The notes: generated by a model from the sequence alone, not told the origin. A stretch of DNA of 64,000 nucleotides from Heliorestis acidaminivorans (GCF_008933955.1 NZ_WBXO01000001.1:372001-436000); one strand, 5' to 3'; shown: positions 46,839 to 58,574, counted from the stretch's first letter. Made by a program: numbers and translations.

Positions 46839-47652
46839 CCCAAATCACCTCTTTACTCCAGAAAACAGGACCATCGGTGCAAACCTTGGCATGAGTCCAA
46901 GTTTTACCTTCTTGACTTGCTTCTCTTTTACAGACACAGGAAAGGCAAGCACCTAGACCGCAACACATGCGCTCTTCCAAAGAAACTTGGCAAGGCCAAC
47001 CTTTTTGGAGAGCCAATTCATGAATAGCTTTAAGCATACCTTTAGGGCCACAAGTATATAGAAGTGGCATCTTCCCTAACAAGGGCAGATGGTCAAAAAG
47101 AGCAGTTACTCGACCGCAATGACCAGCAGAACCATCTTCTGTCGCTAGGTCTACATCTACGCCTAGAGCTTGGAATTCCTCTAGGGCTACAAGCTGTTCT
47201 TCGCAACGACCACCGCAAAGCAAAATGCCAGGTTTGCCAACTTTGCTCCATGCTTTAGCTAGCGACAATAAAGGCGCAACGCCAATGCCGCCAGCTACAT
47301 ATATAGGTAAAAGGTCTCCTGCTGGCAGGTCTTGAGCCTCTGGCAGTGTCCAGCCTCTTCCTAAGGGTCCCCAGATCATTACTTGCTCGCCAGGTTGGCA
47401 TTGAGCTAAGATAGCTGTTCCTTTGCCTACTCGGTGATAAAGTAAAGTGACTGTGCCTGCTTCACTATCAAAGTCATGAATGCTAATGGGACGAGGCAAT
47501 AAAGGATCGACCATAGCATTAACTCTTACTTGGATGAACTGACCCGGTTGACATAGCCGGGCCAATTCAGGAGCCATAAAACGAATTCGAAAAATAGCAG
47601 GTTTTAGCTCTTCTTGTTCAAGTACCGTAGCATGATAAAGTATAGGCTGCAC
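46831..47652 (-). CDS. pyrK: Dihydroorotate dehydrogenase B, electron transfer subunit
   Basis: FAD and [2Fe-2S] protein that passes electrons from PyrD to NAD. The 273-residue protein has the ferredoxin reductase fold with [15 protein letters not shown] and [14 protein letters not shown], and the iron-sulfur cysteines in [13 protein letters not shown] plus a later Cys in KVCTDG. The start is a GTG at 47652 with AGGAAAGGCGG upstream. Between carB and pyrD in the pyr operon. Confidence 0.96.
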   Translation of the reverse strand: MQPILYHATVLEQEELKPAIFRIRFMAPELARLCQPGQFIQVRVNAMVDPLLPRPISIHDFDSEAGTVTLLYHRVGKGTAILAQCQPGEQVMIWGPLGRGWTLPEAQDLPAGDLLPIYVAGGIGVAPLLSLAKAWSKVGKPGILLCGGRCEEQLVALEEFQALGVDVDLATEDGSAGHCGRVTALFDHLPLLGKMPLLYTCGPKGMLKAIHELALQKGWPCQVSLEERMCCGLGACLSCVCKREASQEGKTWTHAKVCTDGPVFWSKEVIWDD

Positions 47653-47673
47653 TTATATCGCCGCCTTTCCTAT

Positions 47674-50600
47674 TTAGGCCAGATATTCTTGAAGAGGAAT
47701 CATATCAAAATCATCGCCTTCGCGCATTGCTTTCAAGGTCTGCAACAACACAGCAGCTGTATCGAGAGAAGTTAAGCAAGGAATTGAGTGTTCAACAGCG
47801 GCACGACGAATCTTAAATCCATCACGTTGTGGCTCTTTTCCTCTGGTCATAGTGTTGATAATCAATTGAATCTTATCTTCTTTGACCAAGTCAATAATAT
47901 GAGGAGAGCCTTCGCCAATTTTGTTGACAGCTTCTACAGGAACACCTGCTTCTTGTAGAGCCTTAGCCGTTCCACCAGTAGCCATAATGGGGAAGCCCAG
48001 TTCAGAAAATTCTTTGAGCAAAGCGATTGCTTCTTCTTTATCTTTGTCAGCAATAGTAGCTAAGACTGTTCCTGAAGATGGAATATCCATACCGCCAGCT
48101 ACAAGGGCTTTGTAGAATGCTTTATGGAAGTTCACATCGACACCCATTACTTCACCTGTAGATTTCATTTCAGGCCCTAAAGAAGTCTCCACGTCCACTA
48201 ACTTACCAAAAGAGAAGACTGGTACTTTAACAGCCACATAAGGTGGTGGGGGCACAAGACCGCCCTTATAACCTTGTTGCGCTAACGTTTCTCCTAAGAT
48301 AATACGTGTGGCAATGTTAATCATAGGGATGTTGGTGATTTTGGAGAGATAGGGAACTGTACGACTAGAACGAGGGTTTACTTCAATAACATATACTTGC
48401 TCGTCATGAAGTACATACTGAATGTTCAAGACACCTTTTACATTGAGGTGTAATGCTAGGTTGGTCGTATACTCGATGATTTTGTTAACGACATGCTCAG
48501 AAAGGTTATTAGCTGGGTAGACAGCTATGGAGTCACCGGAGTGAACGCCTGCTCTTTCTACGTGCTCCATAATGCCAGGAATTAGAACTTCTTGTCCGTC
48601 ACAAATAGCATCAACTTCAATTTCTTTACCAATCATGTATTTATCGACAAGCACAGGATGCTTAGGGTTAACTTCTACGGCTGTTGTCATGTAGTTCATT
48701 AATTCGTTGTCATTATAGACAATTTCCATAGCACGTCCACCTAAAACATAAGAAGGACGAACCAGAACAGGGTAGCCAATATCTCTTGCTACAGCAAGAG
48801 CTCCTTCTACAGAAGTGGCTGTCTTACCGGCAGGCTTAGCGATGCCTAGTTCGATAAGAACTTGGTCAAAGCGGTCGCGATCTTCTGCTCGGTCTATATC
48901 TTCAACAGAAGTACCTAGGATTTTGAAGCCTGCTTCAGCTAGAGGTGCCGCTAAGTTAATAGCTGTTTGCCCACCAAATTGCACAATAATGCCTTCTGGC
49001 TTTTCTTTGTTTAAGATATGAATTACATCTTCTGGCAAGAGTGGCTCGAAGTAGAGACGGTCAGCAGTATCAAAGTCAGTAGATACAGTCTCCGGGTTAT
49101 TGTTGATAATAACAGATTCGTAACCTTTCTCACCAATAGCCCAGACAGAGTGCACGGAACAGTAATCAAACTCAATACCTTGTCCAATCCGAATAGGACC
49201 AGATCCGATAACTGCGATTTTGGGGCGATCTGTTCTCGGTCCTTCATCTTCTTTTTCGTAACTGGAGTAGAAGTAAGGTGTTTCAGCTTCAAACTCTGCG
49301 GCGCAGGTGTCAACCATTTTGTAAACTGGCTTAATATCTGCTTCCAAACGATGTTGTCTAATAGTAACTTCATCAATTGCTAGAATGCGCTCTAGTTCGG
49401 CGTCAGAGAAGCCCATCTTTTTAGCTTTTTTGAGCAGTTCCAGTGGTAAAGCTTGAATATCTTGATTGCGATAATTGCTTAGCTCTTTTTCCATGTTCAC
49501 GATATTTTGCATTTTGTGAAGGAAGAAAAGGTCAATAGCTGTGATATCGTTAATCTGTTGTACTGTCCAACCACGGCGGAAAGCCTCACCTAAGACGAAG
49601 AGTCGACGATCATCTGCTTCCACGAGAGCTTTACTAAGTTCTTCATCAGAAAGAGCTTCCCAGCCTTTTTGATAAAGACCAACGACTCCCATTTCTAAAG
49701 AACGAATAGCTTTCAGCAGCGCTGACTCAAAGCTTCGATCGATGGCCATTACTTCACCAGTAGCCTTCATCTGCGTACCCAGACGACGCTGAGCACCTGT
49801 GAACTTGTCAAAAGGCCAACGAGGAATTTTCATAACTACATAATCGATTGAGGGTTCGAAGCAAGCATAGGTTTTGCCTGTTACTGCATTTTGAATCTCA
49901 TCTAAAGTCTTGCCAATAGCAATTTTGGCGGCTACTTTGGCAATAGGATAGCCTGTTGCTTTAGAGGCTAAGGCTGAAGAGCGGCTTACCCGTGGGTTTA
50001 CTTCGATAACAATATACTCAAAAGAGTTGGGGTTCAAAGCTAATTGTACGTTACAACCGCCTTCAATCTTCAGAGAACGAATAATCTTAATGGAAGCGGC
50101 ACGCAACATCTGATATTCCTTATCAGATAGAGTTTGTGTCGGAGCTACTACGATAGAATCACCAGTGTGAATACCTACTGGATCAATGTTTTCCATGCTA
50201 CAAATCGTAATGCAATTGTCTGCTTTGTCGCGCATTACTTCGAATTCAATTTCTTTCCAACCAGCTACACTGCGTTCTACTAGGATTTGTGTAATGGGAG
50301 AGTGCTTCAGTCCACGAACAGCTACTGCTTTGAACTCCTCCATGGTGGCGGCAATACCACCGCCAGTGCCACCTAAGGTGTAAGCTGGGCGAATGATAAG
50401 TGGAAATCCTACTTCTTCAGCAAAAGCAACAGCATCTTCTAAGGTTTCCACAATCGTAGACTGTGGTACAGGTTCATTAATTTCTTCCATCATTTGTTTG
50501 AAAAGATCGCGATCTTCTGCTTTTTCAATAGCTGAAAGAGGAGTACCGAGGAGTCGCACGTTTAACTCTTCTAAGATACCTCTTTCCGCCAAAGCTCGAG

Positions 50601-50895
50601 CTACGTTAAGACCAACTTGGCCTCCTAGGGTTGGTAATAGACCGTCGGGCTTTTCCTGGCGAATAATTCTTTCAACAAAGTCAGGTGATAAGGGCTCAAT
50701 GAATACTCTATCCGCAATATTGGCATCAGTCATAATCGTAGCTGGGTTGGAGTTAACTAGAATTACTTCATAGCCTTCTTCTTTCAAGGCACGGCAAGCT
50801 TGTGTACCGGCATAGTCAAATTCGGCGGCCTGTCCAATCACAATAGGACCTGACCCAATAACCATAACTTTACGCAATTCTTTTGTGTTGGACAT
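47674..50895 (-). CDS. carB: Carbamoyl-phosphate synthase large subunit
   Basis: Makes carbamoyl phosphate from glutamine-derived ammonia, bicarbonate and ATP. The 1073-residue protein is the usual duplicated ATP-grasp: [17 protein letters not shown] at the start of the first half and [19 protein letters not shown] at the second, with a C-terminal allosteric MGS-like domain (from around residue 935). I use the ATG at 50895, after AAAGGAAGG; the open frame extends 30 bases further into carA. The allosteric domain suggests regulation by UMP. Confidence 0.97.
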   Translation of the reverse strand: MSNTKELRKVMVIGSGPIVIGQAAEFDYAGTQACRALKEEGYEVILVNSNPATIMTDANIADRVFIEPLSPDFVERIIRQEKPDGLLPTLGGQVGLNVARALAERGILEELNVRLLGTPLSAIEKAEDRDLFKQMMEEINEPVPQSTIVETLEDAVAFAEEVGFPLIIRPAYTLGGTGGGIAATMEEFKAVAVRGLKHSPITQILVERSVAGWKEIEFEVMRDKADNCITICSMENIDPVGIHTGDSIVVAPTQTLSDKEYQMLRAASIKIIRSLKIEGGCNVQLALNPNSFEYIVIEVNPRVSRSSALASKATGYPIAKVAAKIAIGKTLDEIQNAVTGKTYACFEPSIDYVVMKIPRWPFDKFTGAQRRLGTQMKATGEVMAIDRSFESALLKAIRSLEMGVVGLYQKGWEALSDEELSKALVEADDRRLFVLGEAFRRGWTVQQINDITAIDLFFLHKMQNIVNMEKELSNYRNQDIQALPLELLKKAKKMGFSDAELERILAIDEVTIRQHRLEADIKPVYKMVDTCAAEFEAETPYFYSSYEKEDEGPRTDRPKIAVIGSGPIRIGQGIEFDYCSVHSVWAIGEKGYESVIINNNPETVSTDFDTADRLYFEPLLPEDVIHILNKEKPEGIIVQFGGQTAINLAAPLAEAGFKILGTSVEDIDRAEDRDRFDQVLIELGIAKPAGKTATSVEGALAVARDIGYPVLVRPSYVLGGRAMEIVYNDNELMNYMTTAVEVNPKHPVLVDKYMIGKEIEVDAICDGQEVLIPGIMEHVERAGVHSGDSIAVYPANNLSEHVVNKIIEYTTNLALHLNVKGVLNIQYVLHDEQVYVIEVNPRSSRTVPYLSKITNIPMINIATRIILGETLAQQGYKGGLVPPPPYVAVKVPVFSFGKLVDVETSLGPEMKSTGEVMGVDVNFHKAFYKALVAGGMDIPSSGTVLATIADKDKEEAIALLKEFSELGFPIMATGGTAKALQEAGVPVEAVNKIGEGSPHIIDLVKEDKIQLIINTMTRGKEPQRDGFKIRRAAVEHSIPCLTSLDTAAVLLQTLKAMREGDDFDMIPLQEYLA

Positions 50896-50896
50896 C

Positions 50897-51988
50897 TTAG
50901 GCCTTCCTTTCACTGTGTTCTTCAATCAGTTCCATGAATTGATCAAAAAGCATGTTGCAATCTCCTGGTCCAGGACCTGCTTCAGGGTGATATTGGACAG
51001 AGAAAGCTGGTACATTCTTGAAACGAATACCTTCTAAAGAGTTGTCGTTCATATTGATATGAGAGATTTCTACGTGTTCGGGAAGAGTATCCCCATCAAT
51101 GACATAGCCGTGGTTTTGACTAGTAATGTAGATACGTCCAGTTGACAAGTCTTTTACAGGTTGGTTGCCACCACGATGTCCGAAAGGTAATTTGTAACTC
51201 TTTGCACCTGATGCAAGTGCTAGAATCTGGTGACCTAGGCAAATAGCGAAGAGCGGTTTATAGCCAATTAATTGACGCACTGTTTCAATAGCATAAGGAA
51301 CGGCTGTTGGGTCTCCTGGTCCATTGGAAAGCATAATAGCGTCAGGCTCTAATGCTTTGATTTCCTCAGCTGTTGCTGTAGCAGGAACAACAACTACTTC
51401 ACAACCTCGCTCATGAAGTGAGGAAAGAATGCTTTGTTTCGCACCGAAATCCATTACAACGACGCGAGGACCATCACCAGCTAAAGTAAATTTTTCTTTG
51501 GCCGTTACTTCTTCGACGAGACATTGTTCTGTGAGAGATGGAGAATTGGCGAGCTCCTCTAGCAGAGCCGGTACATTGATTTCCTCTTGACCACTTACCA
51601 TAATTCCTTTAAGTGCACCATGACTGCGAATTTTTCTCGTTAGCGCTCTTGTGTCTATATCAGCAAGTGCAAAAACACCTTGTTCTTCCAAATAACTGTT
51701 TACACATTGACGACTTCTCCAGTTAGAAGGCTCTTGTGCCCATTCTTTGACAATAAAGCCTCTCAATGCTGGTTTGGCTGACTGAAAGTCATCATCGTTG
51801 ATACCGTAGTTGCCAATTAAGGGATAGGTCATAACAACAATTTGACCACAATAAGAAGGATCGGTAAGAACTTCTTGATATCCCGTCATCGAGGTATTAA
51901 AAACTACTTCACCAATTTGCTTTCCCGCCGCGCCAAAGGCATTTCCTTCCCAGACGGAACCATCTTCTAAAACTAAGTAACCTTTCAA
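50897..51988 (-). CDS. carA: Carbamoyl-phosphate synthase small subunit
   Basis: Glutaminase subunit. The class I amidotransferase domain has the nucleophile Cys in [10 protein letters not shown] and the His-Glu pair in [11 protein letters not shown]. The frame opens with an ATG at 52003, but GGAGG lies eight bases before a TTG at 51988, and the resulting [10 protein letters not shown] start matches other CarA proteins, so I use the TTG. One base separates it from carB. Confidence 0.95.
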   Translation of the reverse strand: MKGYLVLEDGSVWEGNAFGAAGKQIGEVVFNTSMTGYQEVLTDPSYCGQIVVMTYPLIGNYGINDDDFQSAKPALRGFIVKEWAQEPSNWRSRQCVNSYLEEQGVFALADIDTRALTRKIRSHGALKGIMVSGQEEINVPALLEELANSPSLTEQCLVEEVTAKEKFTLAGDGPRVVVMDFGAKQSILSSLHERGCEVVVVPATATAEEIKALEPDAIMLSNGPGDPTAVPYAIETVRQLIGYKPLFAICLGHQILALASGAKSYKLPFGHRGGNQPVKDLSTGRIYITSQNHGYVIDGDTLPEHVEISHINMNDNSLEGIRFKNVPAFSVQYHPEAGPGPGDCNMLFDQFMELIEEHSERKA

Positions 51989-52003
51989 GTTCTTGTCCTC
52001 CAT

Positions 52004-53302
52004 TCAATCTACGATTTTGCGATCCTTCATGACAATTTGACCATTGACAATAGTGCATATGGGCCAAGAGCGAAGAGTCCAACCTAAGAAAGGTGTGTTT
52101 TTCCCTTGTGATTCCCAACCTTCTAGGCTTACGTTTTCTTCCATATTAGGGTCTATCACTGTAATATCAGCAGGAGCTCCTACTGATAAAGTGCCTCCTG
52201 GTAAGTTACAACGTTTGGCAGGATGGATAGTTAATGAGGCAACCATTTCAGAAATGGTCATAACTTTTTCTTCTATAAGCTCACGCCAATATAAAGGCCA
52301 AGCTGTTTCTAAGCCTGAGATGCCAAAAGGTGCATAAGCATACTCACGTGCTTTTTCTTCAGTCGTATGAGGCGCATGGTCTGTTGCTAAGATGGTAAGT
52401 GTTCCATCACGCAAACCCTCTTTTAGTGCTTGGCGATCTTTTTCTGTACGTAAGGGAGGATTAACTTTGGTAGAACTGTTGTAACCTTCAACAGCGCTAT
52501 CAGTAAGTGCTAAATGATGAGGACAAACTTCGCCAGTCACATTGACACCACGTGCTCGAGCCTGTCTTATTAATTCAACAGCTCCAGCTGTGGAGACATG
52601 GGCAATATGAACAGCTGATCCTGTATCTTCAGCTAGTTGAATATCACGCGCTACAATAATATCTTCAGCAACTGCTGGAATACCTTTAAGGCCTAGAATG
52701 GTAGACCAATAACCTTCATGCATCACACCATCATGAACTAGGTCGTCATCTTCACAATGGCAGATAATCAAGCGCTGGCACATCTGGGCATATTGTAAAG
52801 CTTGACGCATCAAATCACTGCGAGATAAGGTCTTGCCATCATCGGAAAAAGCAATAGCACCACAAGTAGCCATATCAGCCATTTCAGCTAGCTCTTGACC
52901 TTTTAGTCCCTTCGTTATTGCTCCGATGGGATAAACTCTTACTATACCTGTTTCTGCCGCTCTTTTGAGCAAAAACTCAACACCACTTTGGCTATCACAG
53001 ACAGGAGCTGTATTGGCCATAGCAGATACAGCTGTAAAGCCACCTCGAGCGGCCGCTCTCGTTCCAGACGCAATAGTTTCTTTTGCTTCTCCACCAGGTT
53101 CACGAAGATGACAGTGTAAGTCAATCAACCCAGGGATCACAAGCATACCTTCACAATCAATGACCTCATCAACTTCCGTAGCTTCCTCCGCTACAGCAAG
53201 TCCACTAGCCACAATCTTACCATTATCTATTTTTAAGTCTCTAATCTCATCGATTTCGTTAGCAGGGTCAATTACTCTGCCTTTTTTAATGTACAGAGCC
53301 AT
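52004..53302 (-). CDS. pyrC: Dihydroorotase
   Basis: Cyclises carbamoyl aspartate. The 432-residue amidohydrolase has the zinc motif [10 protein letters not shown], the LATDHAPH block with the Asp, and a later His in [10 protein letters not shown]. It is the class I dihydroorotase of Gram-positives. ATG after GGAGGAGG; overlaps the end of pyrB by 17 bases. Confidence 0.97.
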   Translation of the reverse strand: MALYIKKGRVIDPANEIDEIRDLKIDNGKIVASGLAVAEEATEVDEVIDCEGMLVIPGLIDLHCHLREPGGEAKETIASGTRAAARGGFTAVSAMANTAPVCDSQSGVEFLLKRAAETGIVRVYPIGAITKGLKGQELAEMADMATCGAIAFSDDGKTLSRSDLMRQALQYAQMCQRLIICHCEDDDLVHDGVMHEGYWSTILGLKGIPAVAEDIIVARDIQLAEDTGSAVHIAHVSTAGAVELIRQARARGVNVTGEVCPHHLALTDSAVEGYNSSTKVNPPLRTEKDRQALKEGLRDGTLTILATDHAPHTTEEKAREYAYAPFGISGLETAWPLYWRELIEEKVMTISEMVASLTIHPAKRCNLPGGTLSVGAPADITVIDPNMEENVSLEGWESQGKNTPFLGWTLRSWPICTIVNGQIVMKDRKIVD

Positions 53303-54227
53303 TGGCAGTGCCTCCTCCCATCATCAGGTACAGTATGGCCATGCGCACAGCCACACCGTTCGTGACTTGTTCTTCAATGGCAGAAAAATCAGCATCAGCC
53401 ACATCATTGGCAATTTCTACGCCGCGATTCATCGGTCCAGGATGTAACACTAGTACATCAGATTTACAGCGCTTAAGTCGCTCTTTGTTAAGAGCAAAAA
53501 GACGAGCATATTCTCGAATCGATGGGAAAAGTCCTTTTTGTTGTCTCTCTAATTGCATCCGCAATACGTTAACAACATCAGCACCTTCTAAAGCTTCTTC
53601 TACAGATGTAAAAGCTTCTACACCTAAGGCCTCTATCTCCGGTGGCAATAAGGTGGCCGGTCCACAAACTCGAACCTTAGCACCCATTGTTGTCAATCCC
53701 CAAATATTAGACCGAGCTACTCGTGAATGTAGAATATCGCCCAAGATAGTCACAGTAAGGCCCTCAAGAGTACCTTTTCGCTCTCGAATCGTCAGCATGT
53801 CCAACAATCCTTGAGTAGGATGTTCATGAAAACCATCACCGGCATTGATAATGCGAGCTTTAACATGTTTACCAAGCAAAGCTGGTGCTCCTGAAGCACC
53901 ATGTCGTAGAACTATGATATCAGCACCCATCGCATCAATTGTTTTGCCCGTATCAATAAGCGATTCACCCTTAACTACCGAAGAAGTTGAAGTTGAAATA
54001 TTAATGGTGTCTGCGCTCATGTATTTGCCAGCTAATTCAAAAGATGTACGAGTCCGTGTGGAAGCTTCATAAAAAAGACATACAACTGTTTTACCTCGCA
54101 AAGTTGGTACTTTTTTGATATCTCGCTGGATTACGTCTTTCATGGGCAAGGCCGTATCAAGAATATAGCTTATTTCTTGAGCAGTCATACCTCGTAAGCC
54201 AAGTAGATCTTTGCGCTGAAAGCTCAT
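53286..54227 (-). CDS. pyrB: Aspartate carbamoyltransferase catalytic subunit
   Basis: Condenses carbamoyl phosphate with aspartate. The carbamoyl phosphate motif [12 protein letters not shown] and [12 protein letters not shown] are visible. The ATG at 54227 has AAGGAGG ten bases before it and gives 313 residues; an upstream frame to 54260 is not needed. There is no pyrI regulatory gene, as is usual in Bacillota. Follows pyrR after an intergenic terminator. Confidence 0.97.
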   Translation of the reverse strand: MSFQRKDLLGLRGMTAQEISYILDTALPMKDVIQRDIKKVPTLRGKTVVCLFYEASTRTRTSFELAGKYMSADTINISTSTSSVVKGESLIDTGKTIDAMGADIIVLRHGASGAPALLGKHVKARIINAGDGFHEHPTQGLLDMLTIRERKGTLEGLTVTILGDILHSRVARSNIWGLTTMGAKVRVCGPATLLPPEIEALGVEAFTSVEEALEGADVVNVLRMQLERQQKGLFPSIREYARLFALNKERLKRCKSDVLVLHPGPMNRGVEIANDVADADFSAIEEQVTNGVAVRMAILYLMMGGGTANGSVH

Positions 54228-54268
54228 CAGACTATGGCCTCCTTTGCTCTTTTGGCACAATTGTTCAC

Positions 54269-54296
54269 AAAAATACCTCCTGGAAAACCGGGAGGT
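54269..54296 (-). terminator. Terminator between pyrR and pyrB
   Basis: Minus-strand hairpin ACCTCCCGG/CCAGGAGGT (one mismatch) with a TTTT loop and ATTTTTG tail, located 31 bases after the pyrR stop. It could be a partial stop or an intercistronic attenuator, as seen between pyr genes in Bacillus. I did not find a complete PyrR box upstream of it. Confidence 0.7.
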
Positions 54297-54308
54297 TCTG
54301 TTGTTCCA

Positions 54309-55110
<802 letters not shown>

Positions 55111-55139
55111 ATTGTAATTCTCTTGTCGAATCCTGTCAA
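55111..55139 (-). promoter_or_regulatory. Promoter of the pyr operon
   Basis: Minus-strand consensus TTGACA (55134-55139) and TACAAT (55111-55116) with a 17-base spacer. The -35 box overlaps the stop codon of rluD, so the promoter sits within the end of that gene. Transcription starts roughly 250 bases before pyrR. Confidence 0.88.
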
Positions 55140-56107
55140 TCCTTTTGTCTTAGCTTACCCAATAGTTTTTGAAAAACTTCAGGAGGTTCTTGTTCGAAAG
55201 ACATTAATTTCTTATGACGAGGATGTTGGAATTCTAGTCGCCAAGCATGAAGGGCCTGCCCAGTTAAATTAAAGGCACTTTTGCGAGGTCCGTATTTGGG
55301 ATCTCCAGCTACAGGGTGATCTATATAAGCCATATGAACACGTATTTGGTGAGTTCTGCCAGTTTCTAAAGTACAATGAATTAGGGAGAAACCACCTTGC
55401 ACAGGAAATCGTTCTTTGACCGAAAAGTGAGTTACGGCAGGTTTACCTTTAGAATTAACGGCCATTTTTTGACGATCGCGCAGATCTCTTCCGATGGGCG
55501 CATCAATTCTTCCCGTCTCACTAGGCACGATACCATGAACGAGAGCTAGATACTCCCTTTTGACTTGGTGTTCCTTTACTTGAGCGGCTAAATCTATATG
55601 GGCCACATCGTTTTTGGCTACCACTAAAAGCCCCGATGTGTCTTTGTCTATGCGATGTACAATTCCTGGCCTAATCTCACCATTAATGCCAGACAAGTCT
55701 TTAATATGATAAAGCAAAGCATTGACTAGCGTTCCAGTCTGGTTTCCTTCAGCAGGATGCACGACCAGACCAGCCGGTTTATTGATCACAACAAGATCAT
55801 CATCTTCATAAACTATAGCTAGAGGAATGTCTTCTGGACCAATTTCCACGGGCTGTGGGAAAGGTTTTTTTACTACAATTATATCGCCAGCTTTTACTTT
55901 GTAATTCCCTTTTAGTATTTTTTCTGCCCTCATAACCAATTCATCTCGAATCCAGATCTGGCCATGTGATCTCGATGGAGCTATACCTTTTTTGAAAAGC
56001 CAGAGATCGAGTCGAGTTCCTGCATCTTCAGGCAATACGGACATTTGAACAACTTCCCCGTCTAGTTCTTCCGGAAGCCAGTCTTGTTTATCTTCTGGCA
56101 CGGGCAC
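55136..56107 (-). CDS. rluD: Pseudouridine synthase, RluD family
   Basis: Modifies 23S rRNA uridines (1911, 1915, 1917 in E. coli for RluD). 323 residues with an N-terminal S4 RNA-binding domain and the catalytic motif HRIDKDTSGLLVVAK containing the Asp. The start is a GTG at 56107 after GGGGGAG. In Bacillus the equivalent YlyB lies between lspA and pyrR as here. The exact target uridine is inferred from the family. Confidence 0.9.
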   Translation of the reverse strand: MPVPEDKQDWLPEELDGEVVQMSVLPEDAGTRLDLWLFKKGIAPSRSHGQIWIRDELVMRAEKILKGNYKVKAGDIIVVKKPFPQPVEIGPEDIPLAIVYEDDDLVVINKPAGLVVHPAEGNQTGTLVNALLYHIKDLSGINGEIRPGIVHRIDKDTSGLLVVAKNDVAHIDLAAQVKEHQVKREYLALVHGIVPSETGRIDAPIGRDLRDRQKMAVNSKGKPAVTHFSVKERFPVQGGFSLIHCTLETGRTHQIRVHMAYIDHPVAGDPKYGPRKSAFNLTGQALHAWRLEFQHPRHKKLMSFEQEPPEVFQKLLGKLRQKD

Positions 56108-56118
56108 TCCCCCGCTTC

Positions 56119-56643
56119 TTACTTAAAAATTTTTTCATCTTCCTCAGGCATAGTTACAATACTATAGATGAGCAATATAACGCCCAAGGTAATGGCAATA
56201 TCAGCAATGTTAAAGACAGGCCATATTCTAAAGTCAATAAAATCAACTACATAGCCTTCTTTAACTCGGTCAATTAAGTTGCCTGTAGCGCCCCCACCTT
56301 GAAAAGCTAGTCCCAAGCGAAAAGAAGATTGTTCTGGTGGTATTTTGCGATAAAAATATAAAATAGCTAACAGCACTATCAGTGTAACGACGATAAAAAA
56401 ACTTTTCTGGTAAGCCATTAAGCCAAAAGCCGCACCAGGATTTAAGATGTATGTGATGTGGAATATGTTGGGGATCAATGGGATAGTATCGTGTAAGTTC
56501 ATTTGCTGTTGAACAATCCATTTAGTGAGCTGATCGGAAACTATTAAGGCCAACACAACTACCCAAAAAGCCTTATTAGACACCTTTTGGGGAAGCCACT
56601 TTTTCAAAGAAAGATACACTCCCTCCTCGGAGAATCGTTTCAT
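56119..56643 (-). CDS. lspA: Signal peptidase II (lipoprotein signal peptidase)
   Basis: Cleaves signal peptides of lipoproteins; four transmembrane helices. Catalytic aspartates lie in GNLIDR and the FNIADIAI stretch. The frame runs upstream to 56805 through a terminator, so that start is wrong; I use the ATG at 56643 (174 residues). A GTG at 56619 with GAGG five bases upstream is an alternative, favoured if the promoter at 56642-56671 is real, because its -10 box overlaps this ATG. Confidence 0.93.
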   Translation of the reverse strand: MKRFSEEGVYLSLKKWLPQKVSNKAFWVVVLALIVSDQLTKWIVQQQMNLHDTIPLIPNIFHITYILNPGAAFGLMAYQKSFFIVVTLIVLLAILYFYRKIPPEQSSFRLGLAFQGGGATGNLIDRVKEGYVVDFIDFRIWPVFNIADIAITLGVILLIYSIVTMPEEDEKIFK

Positions 56644-56671
56644 TCTAGCATAGAGGCTTAGGGAGATGCAA
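56642..56671 (-). promoter_or_regulatory. Candidate promoter of lspA
   Basis: Minus-strand TTGCAT (56666-56671) and TAGAAT (56642-56647) with an 18-base spacer, downstream of the terminator of the SASP gene. If it is used, the lspA start would be the downstream GTG at 56619. Confidence 0.5.
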
Positions 56672-56689
56672 CTAGCGGACAAGATCAAT

Positions 56690-56719
56690 AAAAGGCCAGC
56701 TCGTAAGCTGACCTTTTTT
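56690..56719 (-). terminator. Terminator of the SASP gene
   Basis: Minus-strand stem AAAAGGTCAGCT/AGCTGGCCTTTT (one wobble) with a four-base loop, followed by ATTGATC. It lies 10 bases after the SASP stop and has T-rich ends on both strands. Confidence 0.75.
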
Positions 56720-56728
56720 ATGACAACC

Positions 56729-57010
56729 TTATCGGCCAGATTCTTGTGTTGCTCCTTGGCTAGCGTCGGCACCAGCAGAACGGGCAAGCTGACTAGATAC
56801 ACCATTGTTCTGAGCCAGTTGTTGCTCCGCTAGTTGAACCATCTTCTTAGTCATGAAGCCACCGATGGCTCCGACTTCACGAGTAGTCATGTTCTCCCAG
56901 CCTTGGGTTTGGATCTTGTTAGACAAGCCGATTTCAGAAGCAACTTCATATTTGAAGCGGTCTAGTGCAGATTGGGCTCCTGGGAAAACGGCTTTGTTTC
57001 GGTTAGGCAT
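56729..57010 (-). CDS. Alpha/beta-type small acid-soluble spore protein
   Basis: DNA-binding protein that coats and protects spore DNA. 93 residues from the ATG at 57010, behind GGGAGGTG. The first conserved block ALDRFKYEVASEIGL holds the GPR cleavage site and the second block is GAIGGFMTKKMVQLAEQQL. The C-terminus is unusually long and rich in Gln, Ala and Ser. Its likely protease gpr is at 10.5-11.5 kb. A weak sporulation-type -10 (CATTCTA) lies about 31 bases upstream. Confidence 0.93.
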   Translation of the reverse strand: MPNRNKAVFPGAQSALDRFKYEVASEIGLSNKIQTQGWENMTTREVGAIGGFMTKKMVQLAEQQLAQNNGVSSQLARSAGADASQGATQESGR

Positions 57011-57154
57011 GTGTGTTTTCACCTCCCTCCTTGTCTAGGCATAGAATGCCTCATCTGAGGCCAGATCATATTATGAACCTATTGTTAAAACCTTAAGGCC
57101 TTACCGTTATGTCCACACCATGACAGCTTTGGTTGAATTGTCTAAATTGTCGGG

Positions 57155-57185
57155 CAATAAAGAAAGCCCCCCAGTGGGCGGCTTT
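57155..57185 (-). terminator. Terminator of yteA
   Basis: Minus-strand stem AAAGCCGCCC/GGGGGGCTTT (one mismatch) around a three-base loop, followed by CTTTATT, about 22 bases after the yteA stop. Between 57011 and 57154 there is only the SASP leader with two short palindromes. Confidence 0.78.
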
Positions 57186-57206
57186 TATAAAGATTCTTTC
57201 TTTTTT

Positions 57207-57935
57207 CTACAACCTTTGTGGGCCTATTTCGTCGTCTTGACCGTCCATATCTTGATAGAAGGTACCGTCTTTGTCTTTTTCCACGGGGATCATTTCAATC
57301 GCTTCTGATCCACCGATTCGCTCTCCGTGATCAGGATAGATTTTGGGATATTCCGGTGTAAACTCAATATCGCTTGGTGATTCCGAAGTTCCATGTTCGG
57401 CAATATCTTGCCAAGTGTCTTCGCCATCGTACATAGTTGGATCTCGTTCATCTTTATCGAGGCCATGCTCTCCAATGGAATAGAGATGATCAGATTGACC
57501 ACCCCAGGGATATGGTGGTACATCTTCTTCAATCGGCCTAGGGTGTCGATCGGGATGAAAGGTTTCTTCTTCTCGTTGACAGCGAATACACAGGGTAGCC
57601 GTAGGCATGGCATCCATTCGCTCAGCAGAAATGTCTTCCCCACAATCTTCACATATGCCATAGATACCTTCAGTAATTCTTTTTTTGGCTTCTACGATTT
57701 CGTCTAGTTCACGACTTAAGCGATCACGAGTACCCATATCTTTTTCACGCTCATATAGTTCCGAAGCGATATCTGCAGGATGATTGTCATAGACACTCAA
57801 TTCCTGAATCGATTCACCGAGCGATTCACCCAGTGCATCTTCTGTTAAATGGTGAAGCATTCGCTCGTTCTCTTTTTCCATCTCTTCAAGCTTTTCCCAC
57901 TGTGCTTCATGATCAATAGATGGTCGAGAAAGCAT
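57207..57935 (-). CDS. yteA: YteA family DksA/TraR zinc-finger protein (sporulation-associated)
   Basis: 242-residue protein of the YteA family, a DksA/TraR-type zinc finger protein seen in spore formers and named a sporulation protein; function unclear. An N-terminal helical region is followed by the zinc finger with CEDCGEDI and LCIRCQREE (four Cys, residues about 95-120), then a long acidic C-terminal tail rich in Asp, Glu and Pro. The ATG at 57935 follows GAGGGG. It sits beside a SASP gene, which fits a spore role. Confidence 0.85.
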   Translation of the reverse strand: MLSRPSIDHEAQWEKLEEMEKENERMLHHLTEDALGESLGESIQELSVYDNHPADIASELYEREKDMGTRDRLSRELDEIVEAKKRITEGIYGICEDCGEDISAERMDAMPTATLCIRCQREEETFHPDRHPRPIEEDVPPYPWGGQSDHLYSIGEHGLDKDERDPTMYDGEDTWQDIAEHGTSESPSDIEFTPEYPKIYPDHGERIGGSEAIEMIPVEKDKDGTFYQDMDGQDDEIGPQRL

Positions 57936-57961
57936 GGGTCTTCACTACCCCTCTTAGATTT

Positions 57962-58279
57962 TTATGGCATTCCCATCTGACTCTGAACCATGCGTACCAC
58001 TTCTGCAATAAACCCGCCAACCAATGGAAGATTAAGAACAACCAGCTCTCTCAAGACAATCAAAACAATAGCTCCTAAAATGGTAAATCCGACTGCCATT
58101 CCCAATCCTCTAGCGATTCCAGCTAAAAAGTTCAAAAACATAAGTCGCCTAGGATTGTTGAGCATCTCTATATACTCAGCTACCTGAAGCTTCTCCATAT
58201 CTACAGCCATATTATCGAGCTTTTGTGAAACCTTTTCCAATAGTTGCTGGTTTTCTTGTTTTTTATCTTCCTCTTTCAT
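57962..58279 (-). CDS. DUF5665 domain membrane protein
   Basis: Small protein of 105 residues of unknown function. An N-terminal charged helix (EDKKQENQQLLEKVSQKLD) is followed by a hydrophobic segment of about 40 residues forming one or two membrane helices (LGMAVGFTILGAIVLIVLRE and onwards). The ATG at 58279 follows AGGAGG by nine bases; a start three codons earlier touches that site. Located just upstream of yteA and probably cotranscribed. Confidence 0.8.
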   Translation of the reverse strand: MKEEDKKQENQQLLEKVSQKLDNMAVDMEKLQVAEYIEMLNNPRRLMFLNFLAGIARGLGMAVGFTILGAIVLIVLRELVVLNLPLVGGFIAEVVRMVQSQMGMP

Positions 58280-58456
58280 TTTGCCCATCCTCCTGAGACC
58301 TTACTATATGTAAAGATCTTCTATTTTTATGATCAAGATCCCTTTTTTTACTTCCATTCTTCTTTTTTTAATAATCTTTTTTCATATTATGTGAAAAACC
58401 TTCTAAGCCTCGACCTTACTTTTTACTAGTTACAAGCAAGGCATTCTTTTGAAAAG

Positions 58457-58498
58457 CAAAAATCCCACTAACAGCTAAAATAGGCTGTTAGCAGGATT
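58457..58498 (-). terminator. Terminator of the PFL-family gene
   Basis: Minus-strand stem of about 15 base pairs (AATCCTGCTAACAGC/GCTGTTAGTGGGATT, two wobble pairs) with an eight-base loop and TTTTTG tail, 77 bases after the PFL stop. The rest of 58280-58574 is very AT-rich and holds no credible gene. Confidence 0.85.
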
Positions 58499-58574
58499 CC
58501 AGAATTAAAGCAATTAGGGCTAAAAAATACTAAATGGAAAGAAATACTCCTATTATATCTGTGCCTCTATGGTT

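Noticed and set aside
46426..46956. Plus-strand open frame of 176 codons opposite pyrD
   Set aside because: Lies antisense to a clear pyrD, has no ribosome site and matches no family I know.
53302..53814. Plus-strand open frame of 170 codons opposite pyrB
   Set aside because: Antisense shadow of pyrB with the biased composition expected from the other strand.
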